Origin: Benincasa hispida
Taxonomy: Eukaryota; Streptophyta; Magnoliopsida; Cucurbitales; Cucurbitaceae
Length of the DNA: 64,000 nucleotides
Direction: 5' to 3'
Assembly: GCF_009727055.1 (NCBI RefSeq)
Contig: NC_052357.1
Location: 88,078,336-88,142,335 of the forward strand
Position numbers and translations under genes: made by a program. Of the stretch, positions 10,290 through 20,767 are shown piece after piece. The notes below the pieces were generated by a model. The model saw nothing but the letters and a program-made list of their open reading frames with translations. It had not been told where the DNA came from and ran no database searches. How positions within the stretch are numbered: the first letter of the stretch is position 1; every line of letters begins with the position of its first letter.

Positions 10290-10557
10290 ATTTTAAAACG
10301 TTTTGCGGCCATCAATGGCCCTCAGTAGCAACAATGAGATATCTAACCTCAACCGTCCATTAAAGAGAGCGAGCTTCGCGACTCAGCCTATAACGAGTTT
10401 CTGTTTTGCAAGTTTTGCTCTTTGCCTGACTATCGTGCCTTGATGGTTTACAGTTCGTCATTCTAAGGGCCCTGTCGTTTCCAACAATTTTAAGACGTTT
10501 CGTGGCCATCAATGGCCCTCAGTAGCAACAATGAGATATCTGACCTCAACTGCCCAT
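10185..10557 (+). repeat. Tandem duplication across LTR end and gag start
   Basis: 10185-10360 and 10361-10557 are direct copies beginning TTAAAGAGAGCGAG / TAAAGAGAGCGAG and ending CAACCGTCCAT / CAACTGCCCAT. Each contains the LTR end, the short leader and an ATGGCCCTCAGTAGCAACAA gag start (10315 and 10512). The second copy keeps about 22 bp (GAGTTTCTGTTTTGCAAG region) that the first lost. The second copy is the one joined to the rest of gag. Confidence 0.8.
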
Positions 10558-11337
10558 TCCGATTCGAAGGAGCGAACTTTAAGCAGTGGAAGCAAAAGAT
10601 GTTGTTCTGACTCACCGTCAAGAAAGTTGCCGAAGCTTGTACCAGGGCTAAGTCGATCGTCCCTTTAGAAGAACCAACTGACAACAGATAAAAGAAACTG
10701 CTGACTGGGAGGAGAAAGACTTTTTATGTAAGAATTTCATTTTAAATGGTTTGACTGATGATCTGTATGACTACTACAGTACAATGAAGACATTGAATGA
10801 GGTCTAGGATGCCCTACAAAAGAAGTATGACACTAAGGAGGTCGGGTCGAAGAAATATGCGGTTAGCCGTTATCTCAAGTTCCAGATGACGGATGACAAA
10901 TTCGTGGAGGCCCAATCCCATGAACTCCAGAAGATAACCCACGAGATAATTACCGAAGGCATGCCTCTAGACGAACAATTCCAAGTTGCTGTTATTATTG
11001 ATAAACTGCCCCCCTTGTGGAAGGACTTTAAGAACACTTTGAGGCATAAGACCAATGAGTTCTCCTTAGAAAGTCTTATAACCCGACTAAGGATCGAGGA
11101 GGAAGCCTGGAAGCAGGACCAGAGGGAGGAGGTGAACGCAGTACCTAGGAAACTCGCCTCTGCCGTGGTAAAACCTGACAAAAAACCTAAAAGGACAAAG
11201 AGGAAAGGTCAGAATCGTGGCTCCAACAACCAGAACCAACAGAAAAAACAGAAGCCCCCTTCAGGAGAAACGGTACAGTTCCTCTGCTTTAATTGTAATA
11301 AACCTGGGCACATGGCTAGGAACTGTAGGAACAGGCG
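10512..11337 (+). pseudogene. Copia gag, broken, ends at adapter
   Basis: The reading starts at ATG 10512 (MALSSNNEISDL) and has TGA at 10608 and TAA at about 10689. A frame change follows into KDFLCKNFILNGLTDDLYDY, then TAG at about 10804, and an open run from 10886. That run has SHELQKITHEI and LPPLWKDFKNTLRHK, typical of the copia gag-polypeptide, then a lysine-rich linker. A CCHC zinc knuckle CFNCNKPGHMARNC is at 11285-11326. Gag would package element RNA. The frame runs straight into the Tn5 adapter at 11338, so the last residues before it may be joined artificially. Not functional. Confidence 0.85.
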
Positions 11338-11375
11338 CTGTCTCTTATACACATCTAGATGTGTATAAGAGACAG
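11338..11375. other. Sequencing-library adapter (head-to-head Tn5 mosaic ends)
   Basis: CTGTCTCTTATACACATCT is followed directly by its reverse complement AGATGTGTATAAGAGACAG. This 38-bp perfect palindrome is the junction adapter of transposase-based mate-pair libraries. It interrupts copia gag and is followed by unrelated LTR sequence. It is not plant DNA. Confidence 0.97.
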
Positions 11376-12917
11376 CCCCAATATTATGCGTTACTCCATG
11401 CCAAAAGGCTTATAATAACTGACAAACGCATGCGCTGAAGCCAGGCGATCGCAAAGACAAACGCATGAGATAAGCGATCGCAGACGGTAATCACATGCAT
11501 CCAACGCATGGAAGTATTGGTAATCGCATGCGTCTAACGCATGGGAATTGCGGTGACCAAATGGAGATTGTGGCCACGAAGTGATAGCCATAATAGAAGA
11601 TCGCAAGATGGGTAGAACGCGTTGATAACTTCGGCTAAATTAAGCTCGGACGCATACCTTGGGAGTATCAATAAGATAAGGCGATGTGACAATGCCCATA
11701 TCGCGACAAAAGTAGCAATGAGCAATACCGTCATCATGATAGCTGTCGGCGTCCAAACTCTATAAATAGCCCTTGGGAGCTTCATTTTACAACATCCGAG
11801 CTTCTGCCTCAAGGCAGAAGTTTGTGATCACAGATGAGAGCCTGAAAGAGATTTCCAGTGAGAATTTCTCATCTCCACAACCTAGACCGAGTGACGATCG
11901 GAGCATTCGCCGGAGATAGAGTTCGAGAGAGACATCTCCATCATTCAACCATGGCACCATCGGCAGCCTTGACGCAGATTTCTTCATCTCCCTTCTAATC
12001 TCTGTATCGTATTACATTTTAGCTTGAGATATTAAGATATTTTTTTATCAATGCAAATCCTAATTCCTCCATTACCGTCTTCTTCATCATCTTCATTTCT
12101 ATCATATTTTATCTTCAACGTTTATTTATCAAAGTCAATCGCATGCTTAATCGTGTAGCCTAGAGATAGGACGCATGAAGCAATCCACCGAGAGGTGTGC
12201 ATTGTGCAAGTATAGTGAGTTAATCCTCTTTTCTTGATGAAAGGTTGTAGCAACCTTGTCTATGGGATGTTGCATTGCTTGTCTATAAATTAAATAGCTG
12301 CGTCTAACTGCCTGAGAAGGTAAGAGATGGAACGCACTAAGCAAGGTTCGCATTGTTCCTAGAGATAGGCACAATCTTATGCTCAACGCAACCATGCACT
12401 ATAAAGATATAGTCATGCGGCTGACCACCGAGAGGTGTGATGCGTTAGTGCAACGAGCTGGGATTACTCGGGCAATTTAAGATAGTAAACATCACTATGC
12501 GTTATTGGTTGTTGTGTTTCTACCTATTCTCATTGTAAACCTCCTAGTGCTCAATCTGTTTAGCTAGCAGTAGGAGTAGTGTATAAGTCATTTAAACTTT
12601 CTTCGCTTTATTTTTCTTTTATTTCTCGCCCCAAACGCATCATTTCAAAAATATTATTGAGTGACAAGTCCCCGTGTTCAACCTCGAATTACTCGAGAAA
12701 CTTGCGTTTATGTTATACTTGGTGAAAGCGTAAGAAAACTTGTGATAGGAACGCATGGTCATTTCATGCTAAGATTAACGCATCATCATTTCGAAGCATG
12801 ACCTCAGACGCATGGAAGCAAATGCATCAATTATGTCTAACGCATGATTTCATGTTCAAACCCATCCGTCCTTAATAATTAAAACAAAACAAAACCCGTT
12901 CCTAAAATATCCCAACA
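11376..12917 (+). mobile_element. Athila-like LTR fragment
   Basis: Contains a TATA box TATAAATAG at 11761. Its 3' part (GTGTTCAACCTCGA then GAGAAACTTGCG and TTATACTTGG at about 12672-12722) matches the 3' part of the Athila-like LTRs at 50742-52578 and 59828-61629. ACCGAGAGGTGTG near 12195 and 12428 is also shared. It probably ends at CCCAACA (12917), because copia coding sequence resumes immediately after. The left edge is the adapter, so whether it is really inserted in this copia element is uncertain. The first 200 bp are rich in AACGCATG and GCGATCGC words. Confidence 0.6.
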
Positions 12918-14212
12918 ATCACCACTCCATGAAAGTTGTTGGAACCGGTGAAGTGGAACTGAAGTTTACCTCTGGGAAGACCCTCACATTGAAGGACATT
13001 CTACATACTCCAGAGATACGAAGGAATTTGGTTTCAGGCTATCTCCTCAACAAAGTCAGGTTTACTCAAACTATAGAGGCAGACTTATATACCCTTACTA
13101 AAAATAATGTATGGGAAAGGGTATGCAGCTGAGGGAATGTTCAAATTAAATCTAGACCTTAATAAAATGAAATCTTCTGTGTATATGTTGTGTTCTATGA
13201 ATATTTGGCATGCTAGACTTTATCATGTGAATAAGAATTTAATTAGTAATATGATTAGATTGGAAATGATACCTAAGTTATCCATGGATGATTTTGATAA
13301 ATGCGAGTATTGTGGTCAGGCTAAAATTACTAAAACTCCGCATAAATCTATACTTAGGAATTTTGAGCCTCTAGATTTGATCATTCTGATGTATGTGAAT
13401 TTGATGCCATATTGACTAGGAACAGTAAAAGATATTTCATTATTTTTATTGACGACTGCTTTGATTTTACTTTTGTATACCTGCTGAAAAACAAAAGTGA
13501 TGTGTTTTATGCCTTCAAACTTTTTGTTTCTGAAATAGAGAATCAGTTTAATAGAAAAGTTAAAAGACTTCGTAGTGATAGGGAAACCGAGTACGACTCG
13601 AACAGTTTTAATGAATTCTTTAACTCACATGGAATAATATACGAAAAGACTGTACCTTATTCTCCTGAAATGAACGGAAACGCCAAAAGGAAAAATAGAA
13701 CTTTAGCTGAGTTAGTAGTTTCTATTTTACTTAGTTCAGGATTCGTGTCTTACTGGTGGGGTGAAATCATCCTTGCCATATTTTATGTCCTAAATTGAAT
13801 CTCGAAATCTAAAAATAAAACTTCACCTTACGAAATTCTCAAGAATAAGAAACCAAACTTGTCCTACTTTAGAACGTGGAGTTGTCTAGCCTTTGTAAAG
13901 ATTCCTGACCCAAAAAGGAGAAAGTTGGCTAGTAGAGCTTACGAGTGTGTCTTTATAGGTTATGCCTTCAATAGTAAAGCCTGCAGGTTCTATGATCTAG
14001 TGAACCAAATGATTATTGAGTCAAATGATGCCGACTTCCTTAAAGATAGGTTTCGTTTTAAATCAAGGAATTGTGGGGGCTCTGGTTTAAATGGTATAAC
14101 CCTAGTTAGAAATCCTAACCCTAGAGAGGAAACTGACCCATAACCTAGAAGAAGTAAGAGCTAGAACCGCCAAAGATTTCGGAAATGACTTCTCGACCTA
14201 CAATGTAGAAGA
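12914..14212 (+). pseudogene. Copia protease C-terminus, GAG-pre-integrase and integrase, broken
   Basis: From NHHSMKVVGTGEVELKF the protease C-terminal part runs to RRNLVSGYLLNK; the active-site part is missing beyond the adapter. A frameshift near 13107-13132 leads to the GAG-pre-integrase zinc region WHARLYHVNKNLI...CEYCGQAK, with TGA at about 13413. The integrase core follows (13412-13798). It keeps the second Asp in RLRSDRETEYDS, but the first Asp region reads LIILMYVNL and the Glu position reads NGNAKRKNRT (Lys instead of Glu), so two of the three catalytic acids are lost. TGA at 13796 is followed by SYFRTWSCLAFVKIPDPKRR and the frame ends near YNVE at 14206. Integration activity is not possible. 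Confidence 0.85.
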
Positions 14213-16032
14213 TGTTGAGTTTTATGTCATAAAACTCGTAATATGTAAATAATAGAGCTTATTCTGATAATTCAATAAAGGTGTTATTGAATAGATCTAT
14301 TGCTTGAATAGAAATCCAATAAACCTAAAAGTCCCTTGACTATTGGATGAGTACTTGAACTTTATGTGGAGACATAAAGGTGGATCAGGTTTGAGTAAAT
14401 AGTCAAAATGATCTATAGTACATGGATAAGGTTGGGTACCTTATTCTGGTAGCACTATTGGATACGGCCTGCTCTGTAGTTGTTACAAGGAGTTGTAAAG
14501 TGCTATAAACGAAGTGATCCTAAATCGTTCACGTTGGACATGAGGAGTGACGGTGTCCTTGTGCAAAAGAGTTTGTACAAGATCGAACCACAAAATGAGT
14601 CACTCTTACTTTATAACGATGTTTACTGTTTAAGACTGACTATTTCAAAGCAATGACCTAGGTAACTTGACCTTAATCCTGAGCTAACTTTGAACTCCTG
14701 TTTATCTGGTATTGCCTTAGGATTTTCATAGGTGAGGGTTGGCTCAACAGCGCTGGCTCAATATGACAGCCATTTTAGGGGTGAGACTGGATAGATAGCT
14801 GAGGACATAGGGTGCAAGAGGGAATTCACTCCTACCCGCTTTAGGGATAATAGAGAGATTGCTCTCTTAAGTGCTAATTCTGGAGCTTGAACAAGGGATC
14901 CCGCCCTCTCATTTGGCATGAGAGGGACTCGGTTTTGTGATTGGATCACAAAATAATTGTTCATTAGGGGATCGGTGGAGACTTAAAAAACAAGAGGTAA
15001 TTTCGGGGGTAAAACAGATATTTGACTCAGCTGTTATTACGAACAACTTGTGAAGGGTTAACTTACTAATCATGGTTATATCGAGTGGACATAATATATC
15101 TACAGTGAGAGGAGTTCAACTATGGGCTTTAGTGGAGTGATCCATTAGTTAACAAATGAGGGTTAGATCGATCTAATGAGTTTAGTCGATTAATCTCGAA
15201 TCGTTGGAGCCCACGATCTGTAGGTCCATGAGGTTCCCCTACTAGCTCGGAAATGGATGAGCTCTAGAGTAGCATGATAAGTTAATTTGAAATGTTCAAA
15301 GTAGAATCAAACGAAATTGGAAAAAATATATTTAAATATGATTTAAATATATGAAGATGAATTTGTGTAAAAATTAATTTAATATTGGATATTAAATTAA
15401 TAAGAATTATTTAAATTGTTTAAATAATTATTTATTAATTTTATTAGAAAATTAATAAATTTTATTTTAGAAATAAAATATGATTTTAAAATCAATTTTG
15501 GATTTTTGAAAATTGAAAAATCACACAAACTTGAAAAAATGAGTTTTTCAAGTCATCTTCAAAGTTGCTTACAAAGAACCCACCACTTCTCCTTTGATTT
15601 ACTCCAAGCATGAATTGCATCCTATGTAGCACATCTCTTTGCATGATAATCTTCAATATATTGAAGAGATTAGAGTGGAGAAAAAGAGGATGAACCGACT
15701 GAATTTTTGCTGAAAAATTCGAATGAAGAAGGTGTTCTTCAATGGGTTTTGTTCAGTGAGATTTCTCCATATTCCCTTTGATTTCAGTTTACTTTTGAGT
15801 CCTACAACTCAATCTAGAGCACCAACAGGATAGTAGAGAAGATCTTGTGGTAGTCTACACAAGGATTCAGAGGATTTTGCAGCTGAAAATGGAGATTTCA
15901 TTGGTTCGGCCAAGGTATGTTCATGAAACCCATTATAATCTGTTTTAGCATGTTTCTTTTCAATCAAAACTAATGAATTGGAATGCTTATGGCTCCTAAT
16001 TTCTTTCGCTGCGTGATGGTGTCGATCCAACA
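14213..16032 (+). mobile_element. Solo LTR (long-LTR copia family), 1820 bp
   Basis: Starts TGTTGAGTTT, ends CGATCCAACA and is flanked by GAAGA on both sides (14208-14212 and 16033-16037). Removing it and one GAAGA restores copia codons for YNVEEDPKD. No coding frame inside. About 900 bp is recognisably related to the LTRs at 36134, 42417, 42616 and 48238 (for example GACCTTAATCCTGAG, AATATATCTACAG and CGTTGGAGC with GGTCCATGAGG), although the ends differ. It belongs to a diverged subfamily. Confidence 0.9.
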
Positions 16033-17578
16033 GAAGAAGACCCTAAAGATCTAAAAGTTGCCCTGTCCTCAGTAGATGCCAACCTATGGCAAAAAGCCAT
16101 AAATGATGAGATGGACTCACTTGAGTTAAATAGGACTTGGCACTTAGTAGATCTACCCCGGGATGTAAGACAACAGAGTGCAAATGGATCTTAAGGAGGA
16201 AACTTAGACCTGATGGGACTATCGACAAATTTAAAGCCAGGTTAGTAGCCAAGGGCTTTAGACAGAGAGAAAACGTAGATTTCTTTGATACCTTCTCCCC
16301 TGTCACTAGAATTACCTCTATCCGTGTCTTGTTCTCTCTCGTTGTTCTTTATAACCTCGTAGTACATCAGATGGATGTAAAAACCGCTTTCCTAAACGGT
16401 GAACTTGAATAAGAGATTTACATGGAATAACCTGAGGGTTTTGTTGTCCATGGTCAAAACAATAAGGTGTGTAAATTAGACAAATCTCTCTATGGACTAG
16501 AACAAGCTCATAAGCAATGACATGAAAAATTTGACAACCTTATCCTATCTAAAGGTTTCAAGGTCAATGAAAGTGACAAATGCATCTACCATAAGTTTGA
16601 TAATAACCTCTACAATATCTTGTGTCTATATGTAGATGATTTGTTGATCTTTGGGCCGAACTTGCACGTCATAAATGATGTAAAATCAATATTGAGTGCG
16701 AACTTCGACATGAAAAACTTAGGAGAAGATAGTGTAATATTAGGCATAAAAGTAAATAGGTTTGAAAAGGAAATTTCTTTAGATCAATCTCACTATATAG
16801 AAAAGATTCTAAAGAAATATAATTACTTCAAGTGTAAACCAGCCTGTACTCCTTATGACCCTAGTGTCAAGTTGTTCAAGAACACTGGTGACAGTGTTAA
16901 TCAATCTGAGTATGCGAGCATCATAGGCAGTCTTAGAAACGCTGCCAACTGCATTAGGCCTGAGCTTATACTGTAGGACTATTTTGCAGGTTTACAAGCA
17001 GACCTAGTAAAGAGCATTGGAATGCTATAGAAAGGGTCATGAGATACTTAAAGAAAACCCAAAACCTAGGATTACATTATCAAAAGTTTCTCGCTGTCCT
17101 GAAAGGGTTCAATGATACTGATTGGAATTCTTTTTTGGATGATTCAAAGGCTACAAATGGCTATATATTTAATATAGCTGGCGAAGCTGTCTCTTGGAAG
17201 TCCAAGAAACATACTATTTTAGCCCAATCTATAATGGAGTCAGAAATAATAGCACTAGCGACAGCTAGTGAAGAAGCATGCTGGCTTAGAAGTCTGATAT
17301 CAGAGATTCCCTTGTAGGAAAAATCGGTACCAGTCATATTGATCCATTGCGATAGTACTGCAGCAATCGCAAAAGTTTAGAACCGTTACTATGACGAAAA
17401 GATACGTCAAATACGTCGTAAGCACGGTACCATTAGAGAGTTTCTTACTACTGGTGCAGTTAGAGTGGATCACATATGGACTGATGAAAATTTGGCAGAT
17501 CCTTTGACGAAAGGACTGGCCAGAGAAAAGGTTTTTAGAACCTTAAAAAGGATGAGACTCATGCCTATCGAAAAATGA
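16033..17578 (+). pseudogene. Copia reverse transcriptase and RNase H, broken
   Basis: Begins EEDPKDLKVALSSVDANLWQ, then NDEMDSLELNRTWHLVDLP, a frameshift near 16155, and CKWILRRKLRPDG followed by KARLVAKGFRQ. MDVKTAFLNGELE precedes a stop at 16410. Two more in-frame stops occur before LCLYVDDLLIFG, whose catalytic YVDD is at 16629-16640. RNase H starts about 17000 with a frameshift, then NDTDW, SWKSKKHTILAQS, SEIIALATASEEACWL, a stop at 17315, HCDSTAAIAK, a stop, and ADPLTKGLAREK, ending at TGA 17576-17578. The catalytic motifs survive, but at least five frame breaks make it non-functional. Confidence 0.88.
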
Positions 17579-17813
17579 ATCACAGTGAGGAAAACCCAAC
17601 CTGTAGACTGGAGATCCCAAGAAATAGGTTCAAGGAGTAATAACTGATCACGGGTGATATATAATGAATCACGCTAAACCAAACACGGAGTTCCATTCTT
17701 ATGACTTAAAGTATGAATATGATATCCTGAAGCGTAAGAAAGGTTGAACTCAATTCTTAGGGCTAGTTGCATAAATAGAATTCAGGCCCAAAATAATAGA
17801 ACGTGTAGTACAA

Positions 17814-19199
17814 GGATAAAATAATTGCATATATAGATCAAAAAATGGTAAAAGACTAAAAAATCCTTACCTAGCCACCATTTTGTTCACCTTTTCCTGA
17901 TTTTCTCAAATTAAAAGCTATCACTGATAGCAGCTATCAGCTGCTATCGCTGATAGATTTTATCAATTGCTATCGATGATAGTTGTATTAGTGATGGGTT
18001 TCAATTTGAGAAAAATTAATACAATCTTGAAATATTAGCTTTTAATTTACTATCAATTATTAGTAGCTATCATTGATTCACTGTCATCAATTGGAATCAA
18101 CGTTGAAATATTAATACTTAAGGCTATCAGTGGCTATCAATGATAGATTTATAAATAGTGATCAACTTTGAAAGAAGACCAACACCTTTAATTACCATAG
18201 TAGTTATCACTAATAATATTTTATCGTGGCTATCACTGATAACAACTATCAGTCGTCATCACTGATAGACTTTCATCAATTAGAATCAACCTTGAAATAT
18301 CAACACTTAAGGCTATCAATGATAGACTTCTATAACTGGTTAACCTTTGAAAGAAACTCGATATATAGATATCACCTAAGTTTTATCACTGATATCACTA
18401 ACATCACTCATATTGTGGTTATCAGTGATAGCTTCTTTCACTGATAATATCACTAATAAGATGTTATCAATGATCTCTCTGATATCATGCTATCAGTGAT
18501 AGTTCTCTATCACCGATAACGTGTTATCAGTGGTAGCTTTTATCACCAATAACGTGCTATTAGTATTAGCTTCTATCACTGGTAACATGTTATCAGTAGT
18601 AGCTTCTATCAATCATAGCCACTAAACACCTTTTTGCCCCTTTATTGTCATTCCCAAACATTTTTAAGTCCCTTTTATTTCTGATGATAGCTTCTATCAC
18701 TAATAAACATGCTATTAGTGATAACTTCTAGGCATTCCACTTAAATTTTAGTTTGAGATTCAACTTTATTAATTAAATTGACTAAGTTGGCTATCAATGA
18801 TATATTTCTATAAATGGCTATTAACTATGAAAATCTAATCAAAGATTAAAGTATCAATGATAAAAAATATTAGTGGCTATCACTGATAGATTTTCATTTG
18901 CTTTTTATATTTATTAGTTGTTATAATAATCAAACTTGATGATTGGCTTGTTAGTGTTAAGTCACTTATGAATTGAGTATTTTCAAGTCCTTACAGAACC
19001 CAGCTTCATAATTCTTGTGAAAACAAGGGGAAGAAGAAAAATTCAAATAAAGGAAAGAAAAATTTTAAAAACAAAATAAAGACAAGGGAGGGCAAAGTTG
19101 GAAATTAAAAAAATCAAAGATTGACTAGTCAACTCATCTATATTTGCAAATATTTTAAAGATGTAATATATTTTTAGATTTTTTTCTCTTATTTTACTA
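17814..19199. mobile_element. Non-autonomous Mutator-like element with palindromic repeats
   Basis: TGTAGTACAA lies at 17804-17813 and 19200-19209, a 10-bp duplication (Mutator-like elements make 8-11). Ends are GGATAAAATAA on the left and, read inward from the right, TAGTAAAATAA. A second match sits further in (AAAATAATTGCATATATAG against AAAATATTTGCAAATATAG). The interior 17920-18900 is packed with degenerate CTATCANTGATAG palindromes, and no transposase frame exists. It sits in the 3' untranslated part of the copia element. Confidence 0.7.
17920..18900. repeat. Dispersed palindrome array, CTATCA(G/C)TGATAG type
   Basis: Several dozen copies of a 13-bp imperfect palindrome, separated by 5-60 bp, variously CTATCAGTGATAG, CTATCACTGATAG, TTATCACTGATAA and CTATCAATGATAG. 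A perfect CTATCAGTGATAG is at 18490-18502. The units are not regularly spaced, so this is neither a classical tandem repeat nor a CRISPR. Confidence 0.85.
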
Positions 19200-19593
19200 T
19201 GTAGTACAAATATCACAGTTCTTAATGAGATTTATACTTGATGACAAGTGGGGTACCCAGCTATAGGAGTACACTTGATAGACTCACCTGTGTGAATGTG
19301 GAAGTGAGGGTCGCTTCCTATGGAGTTTTTAGGCAAACTCTCTAGAGCATTCACTATACCGGGATTCACGTGCTAAGCCTTAAAAGCACGGGCTTTCGTA
19401 CTACAACCTAATAACACTCTGTGTGAGATGCGATTAGAAATAGAGTTTAAAACCAAGGGTTACTTAGTATATTCTGAATCATCTACACAATGTAAAGGTT
19501 CAAGTCGTAAGACACCTTTGCTTATGCACAGTGTTGTATAGATTGAAACTGTTCGATGAAAATCTTTCCTCTCTTTTCGTTTTGTTTAAATTT

Positions 19594-19605
19594 CCAAGTG
19601 AGGGA
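19594..19605 (+). other. Polypurine tract of the copia element
   Basis: CCAAGTGAGGGA lies directly before the 3' LTR, the expected place for plus-strand DNA priming. Confidence 0.6.
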
Positions 19606-20357
19606 TGGTTGGGTGAAAATTTAATTTTCAAAACTAGAGGGAACCAACTTTTTTGGTTGGAGAATCCCACATTGGAAATTGGAAGTCTGCTTTATGTACT
19701 CCAACCTTGTGGGGTTTGGGCCCAAGGGGTACCCATGTTTTGGAGGGAGTGAGGAGATAGACCAATGTGGGTTCGGTAGACATCCCACACGTGCGCCGCC
19801 ACCGTCGTTCGGCATGGCGAGGCAAGGTGCGCGTGTGCGTGATGATTATTTTTAATAAAAATATTATTTATTATTATTATTATTAATTTTTTAACCGAAA
19901 AAAGGGGGAAACAGTCCATTCATCCCGTTTCGTTTCATTCGCCCATCCGTAACGTCTACGCACGTTTTGCTCCCTACTGTTCGACGTCGAAGGCCTATAA
20001 AAGGCGAGACCTTCAGCAATTCGTAACACACAAAATCAATTTTCTTAATTTTCCACTTCATCGTCCTCTCCTTTTCCATCTTAGATTTTCGAGCAGTGAG
20101 TTTAGAAAGGGTGTACGTTCCGATTGGTAACGGTGTATTTCCGATCGGTTTTCATTTGGCTGTTTTATCCTGAGAATGATGTGGCAACTTTCAGACTTGC
20201 TTGCACACTTAAACAGAGCTACGAAACGTCTTAAAGAAAGCGAGCTCCGCGACTCAGCTTATAACGAGTTTCTGTTTTACAGGTTTTACTCTTCGCCTGA
20301 CCGCTGTGCCTTGATGGTTTACAGTTCGTCGTTCTGAGGGCCCCGTCGCTTCCAATA
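19606..20357 (+). repeat. 3' LTR of the copia element
   Basis: 752 bp, starting TGGTTGGGTGAAAA and ending TTCCAATA before the duplication GTTAA. It carries the TATA box TATAAAA at 19996-20002 that the 5' LTR has lost, so it could in principle drive outward transcription into the region after 20362. Open frames inside it (for example 19531-19752) are LTR sequence, not genes. Confidence 0.88.
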
Positions 20358-20767
20358 GTTAAGAAACCTTTGATTTTGGCGTTCTTGTTGTTTTTATATG
20401 ATGACACCATTATGTAATTTTGTTTTTGTTTATAATATTTTTTACACTAAAGAAATTGGTTTGAGAGAGAAATCATAAATTCTTGGTTATTGAAGTATGT
20501 CATTGGGTTACATTCGGTTTTCTTTTCTTTTTTTCTTTTTTTTTTTTTTTCGTCAAAGCGAACTTAGCTTAACGATAATAGCCTTGATCTTCCTCTTTTC
20601 AGATTGAAGGTTTGATTTTTTGTTTCCTGTAGTTGTTAATATACTAGATAAATATTTTATTTTAATAAAAACTTAATATTGTTTTGAAGGTAACTTAACT
20701 TCAAAAGTGTCTAATAGATACATATTTATGTCGATAAATAAATCCAAACTAAAATTTGAAAATTAAG

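Larger units (their letters stand above)
9900..20357 (+). mobile_element. Decayed full-length Ty1-copia retrotransposon with nested insertions
   Basis: Both outer edges are defined by the 5-bp target duplication GTTAA (9895-9899 and 20358-20362). Between them come 5' LTR, gag, protease/integrase, reverse transcriptase, RNase H, polypurine tract and 3' LTR, the copia gene order. All coding parts carry stops or frameshifts. Later insertions are a solo LTR (14213-16032) and a Mutator-like element (17814-19199). An Athila-like LTR piece (11376-12917) follows a library-adapter junction, so the part from about 11300 to 12917 may be misassembled. Without the inserts the element would be about 5.7 kb. 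Confidence 0.9.

Noticed and set aside
11338..11375. A genuine Tn5-type bacterial transposon end or horizontal transfer
   Set aside because: Only two abutting 19-bp mosaic ends exist, with no transposase or flanking duplication, and the identical 38 bp recurs at 43278. That is adapter, not biology.
18490..18502. Tet-operator core sequence
   Set aside because: It is one of many degenerate palindromes in a plant transposon, with no other vector or bacterial sequence nearby. Coincidence.
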